Source of the DNA: Flavobacteriales bacterium UBA6165
Lineage (GTDB): Bacteria > Bacteroidota > Bacteroidia > Flavobacteriales_D > Crocinitomicaceae
Length of the DNA: 8,366 bases
Direction: 5' to 3'
Assembly (NCBI GenBank): GCA_002422285.1
Contig: DIUF01000078.1
Coordinates: 1-8,366 of the forward strand
The notes under the pieces are model-generated. The model worked only from the letters and a program-made list of their open reading frames with translations, had not been told where the DNA came from and did no database searches. Position 1 is the first letter of the stretch. Each line of letters starts with the position of its first letter. The position numbers were made by a program, and so were the translations under genes. This document shows positions 6,724 to 8,366 of this stretch, piece after piece.

Positions 6724-7164
6724 ATGAACACAAAAGTCTGGTTGTATCAAACAAACAAACCCGTTGTCGGCGCATTGGCTGAAACGATTTTGAATCACCT
6801 GAATCAGTTTTCAATGCAATGGCAAGCCCATGGTAAAAACTTGGATGCAAAATTTTGGCTACACAATCCCTATTTGTTGATTTGTGAAGTGGACGAATCG
6901 CTTTGGGGCGCCTCGGGATGCTCTATAGATTCCAAAGTTCGTTTCCTTAGAGAACTAGGAGAAAAATTCGACATTGACTTTTTTGTGAGAATGAAAACTA
7001 TCGTTCAACTGGAAAACGACAAATTCGAACAACTCGATTTTGGTGATGTTAAAAATGTAGAAGGTAATTTTTCCGTTTTCAATCCAACTGTAGTCACGAG
7101 CGAAAATTTAGACCAACTCTTCACAGATGTTTCTGTAGCTCCAATGAAACGATTATTGGTTTAA
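6724..7164 (+). CDS. Conserved Bacteroidota protein of unknown function, often mislabelled 'ABC transporter ATPase'
   Basis: The 146-residue protein has no signal peptide, membrane segment, Walker A (GxxxxGK[ST]) or ABC signature, so the ATPase label carried by relatives is not supported here. I recognise the family by a WLYQTN-type N-terminus, FSMQWQAHG (Trp33, His36), ICEVDE (53-58) and the strongly conserved-looking ASGCSIDSKVRFLRELG (63-79, Cys66), followed by FDIDFFVRM. Predicted structure is a compact alpha/beta domain in the cytoplasm. An ATG at 6700 inside the upstream gene is also in frame, but ATG 6724, one nt after that gene's stop, matches the family's start. Tight coupling to the two Fe-S genes hints at a role in their assembly, stability or redox sensing; this is inference. 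Its stop overlaps the stop of the opposing methyltransferase gene. Confidence 0.8.
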   Translation: MNTKVWLYQTNKPVVGALAETILNHLNQFSMQWQAHGKNLDAKFWLHNPYLLICEVDESLWGASGCSIDSKVRFLRELGEKFDIDFFVRMKTIVQLENDKFEQLDFGDVKNVEGNFSVFNPTVVTSENLDQLFTDVSVAPMKRLLV

Positions 7165-7889
7165 TCCGTTTTGTTTAAGAAAACAAAATTCTGGGTTTCA
7201 ATTTCTGAACTCCAAGGGCATAATCGTTCATCCACTACACAATGGATTTCGTAGCCCAATTCTTGCATTAAAGTGAAACATTTCTGACGATTTTCGTTGT
7301 CCCATAATTCTGCGTAAACAATAGGTTTGGATCGTTTTAATAATGATTTGGCGCCATTCAATACGAAATATTCAAAATTCTCGACGTCGATTTTAATCCC
7401 TTGAACATCCAAATGACCGAAAAGCAAATCAACGGTGGTACAAGGCACGTCGAATTTGTCGCCTTCGTTCCAATCCTCAATAGAATCGTGGAGCACATGA
7501 CTAAGCCCATGTAAGCGTGTTTCCCCGTCTTTGGGCAAAACCATTTGTAGCGTGCAAACCTCATCGCCCAGAGCAGTTTGGTAAGTCTTAACGTTTTGTA
7601 CTTTGCATTTTTCAATGGTGTATTTGAGCACATCCATATTGGTTTGCAAAGGTTCAACAGCGTGGATGGTAGCGCTAGGAAAACGTTCAGCCAAATGCAC
7701 CGACATCACACCGATATTGGCGCCTAAATCCAAAATGTTTTGTGGGTTTTGAAGCAAATCCATGAAAACAAAGAAATCTTTCTCGTTTTTATCGCTTTTC
7801 AAAGTCGCGATTTTAAATCTCGAGAAGACTTTCAAGTAAGTATTGAATCCCAATATGCGTTGTAAGATGTATTTGGTCTTGTTTTTCAT
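7161..7889 (-). CDS. FkbM-family SAM-dependent methyltransferase
   Basis: This 242-residue enzyme would transfer a methyl group from S-adenosylmethionine, in many FkbM proteins to a sugar or polyketide hydroxyl; the acceptor here is unknown. The Rossmann motifs are visible: motif I NILDLGANIGVMS (51-63), the acidic end of strand 2 in HAVEP (Glu79), and the FkbM block GIKIDVENFEYFVLNGAKSLL (164-184), here split around Asp168/Glu170. YAELWDNEN (192-200) and a C-terminal strand FVFLNK follow. Most FkbM proteins have DVEG where this one has DVEN. The N-terminal ~40 residues are basic and not clearly membrane-spanning. ATG at 7889 is the first in-frame methionine of the track and fits motif spacing. 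It lies 54 nt downstream of the DUF2130 gene, on the same strand, and may share its transcript or use the weak promoter upstream. No glycan-synthesis gene is near. Confidence 0.85.
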   Translation of the reverse strand: MKNKTKYILQRILGFNTYLKVFSRFKIATLKSDKNEKDFFVFMDLLQNPQNILDLGANIGVMSVHLAERFPSATIHAVEPLQTNMDVLKYTIEKCKVQNVKTYQTALGDEVCTLQMVLPKDGETRLHGLSHVLHDSIEDWNEGDKFDVPCTTVDLLFGHLDVQGIKIDVENFEYFVLNGAKSLLKRSKPIVYAELWDNENRQKCFTLMQELGYEIHCVVDERLCPWSSEIETQNFVFLNKTD

Positions 7890-7900
7890 ATTTCGCGGCG

Positions 7901-7908
7901 CAAAGATG
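7901..7908 (-). promoter_or_regulatory. Weak candidate -7 element for the methyltransferase gene
   Basis: On the minus strand CATCTTTG (7908 down to 7901) matches TAnnTTTG at seven of the eight positions (C for the first T). A TTG lies 24 nt upstream, slightly beyond the usual -33 spacing. The start site would fall about 5 nt before the ATG at 7889, giving an almost leaderless message. The site lies in the 54-nt gap after the DUF2130 stop, so the methyltransferase could be transcribed alone as well as by read-through. Confidence 0.3.
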
Positions 7909-7943
7909 CGTATTTTTTGAGGATAAAACTCCCAAATACTTTA

Positions 7944-8366
7944 CTACTCCTCATCATCCAATCCAGCATCTAACTCCAATGCCTGAACAGGTTGGATAGC
8001 GCTGCCAGCGATACCCCGGATAGAGGCGTGCATGTCGATTGTGTTGGTGATTACTTTGTCGATTTGCTTTTCGCGTTCTTTCCAAATGCGTTGCATGGAG
8101 CGTTTTTCGGACTCTAAGGCGTTTTTCATTGAAGAAAACCCTTCAACGATAGCTTCTACTTGCATACGGAAGGTATTGCTGGTTAGATAATCGTAAAGCA
8201 GATGCATTTTGTCGCCACGGTTTTCTTGCGAAGCCACGGCGAGGCTGAGTTGAATCATGGATTCGCGTAAAACACCTGACAAGCCTTTGAACTCATCGAA
8301 AGTACAAATCCAAATACCATCGTACATGCCCATACGTTCCAATCCTGAAGGCATAGCTTCGGTGAC
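7944..8366 (-). CDS. DUF2130 domain protein, C-terminal part (5' end outside window)
   Basis: The reverse-strand frame is open to the window edge and ends with TAG at 7946-7944, giving the last 140 residues. Full-length DUF2130 proteins have roughly 420-450 residues, so about one third is present. Recognisable family blocks are VTEAMPSGLERMGMYDGIW at the edge, CTFDEFKGLSGVLRESMIQ, ENRGDKMHLLYDYLTSNTF, VEAIVEGFSSMK and a charged helix RSMQRIWKEREKQIDKVI, then SIRGIAG. The last residues (LDAGLDDEE) are acidic. The methionine at 8354 is internal, as family sequence continues upstream of it. DUF2130 proteins are cytoplasmic, usually with a long N-terminal coiled coil that lies outside this window; their function is not established. 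The gene is upstream of and co-directional with the methyltransferase. Confidence 0.85.
   Translation of the reverse strand, partial: VTEAMPSGLERMGMYDGIWICTFDEFKGLSGVLRESMIQLSLAVASQENRGDKMHLLYDYLTSNTFRMQVEAIVEGFSSMKNALESEKRSMQRIWKEREKQIDKVITNTIDMHASIRGIAGSAIQPVQALELDAGLDDEE

Noticed and set aside
6515..6850. Minus-strand frame of 111 codons spanning the CCG gene and the small downstream gene
   Set aside because: It is antisense to two well supported, tightly coupled genes and its product is low in recognisable structure.
6784..6924. ABC-transporter ATPase identity for the small gene
   Set aside because: No Walker A, Walker B or LSGGQ signature is present in its 146 residues; the name is a probable database misnomer.
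7918..7936. Possible terminator hairpin after the DUF2130 gene
   Set aside because: Only about three base pairs (GAG/CTC) can form, and on the minus strand it is followed by A residues rather than a T run.

Overview
The window reads as chromosomal DNA from a member of the Bacteroidota. I place it in this phylum from its protein families: a Bacteroidota-type LptD, an amidase with a C-terminal SPOR-like domain next to an MCE protein, and a small family found in this phylum. AT-rich DNA, no recognisable Shine-Dalgarno sequences and phylum-type TAnnTTTG promoter elements agree. A flavobacterial or related order is plausible, but I cannot fix the genus. No mobile element, CRISPR array, tRNA or rRNA was recognised.

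Layout. Positions 1-2258 (minus strand) carry the N-terminal ~752 residues of an LptD-like outer-membrane LPS-assembly protein; its 3' end lies beyond the window. A 68-bp gap (2259-2326) holds two face-to-face TAnnTTTG boxes, one for each divergent gene. From 2327 to 7164 (plus strand) there is a tight five-gene run with gaps of 6, 7, 15 and 1 nt: (1) secreted N-acetylmuramoyl-L-alanine amidase with a C-terminal SPOR-like domain; (2) MCE/MlaD-family lipid-transport protein; (3) membrane protein with a NarI-like heme-b region and two 4Fe-4S clusters; (4) soluble HdrB/HdrD-like protein with two CCG domains; (5) a small conserved Bacteroidota protein often mislabelled 'ABC transporter ATPase'. 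This run meets a minus-strand FkbM-family methyltransferase (7161-7889) tail to tail, the two stop codons sharing one TTAA. The right edge (7944-8366, minus) is the C-terminal part of a DUF2130 protein.

How the genes may work together. LptD (LPS insertion), MCE (phospholipid trafficking) and amidase (septal peptidoglycan cleavage) are all envelope-maintenance functions. The two Fe-S proteins look like a split version of a membrane quinone-linked oxidoreductase: the CCG subunit would exchange electrons with an unidentified soluble donor and the membrane subunit with menaquinone. Nothing in the sequence explains why envelope and redox genes share one apparent transcript. The small fifth protein is the least understood gene here and the best candidate for new biology. 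I found no clear defence, toxin or mobile system.
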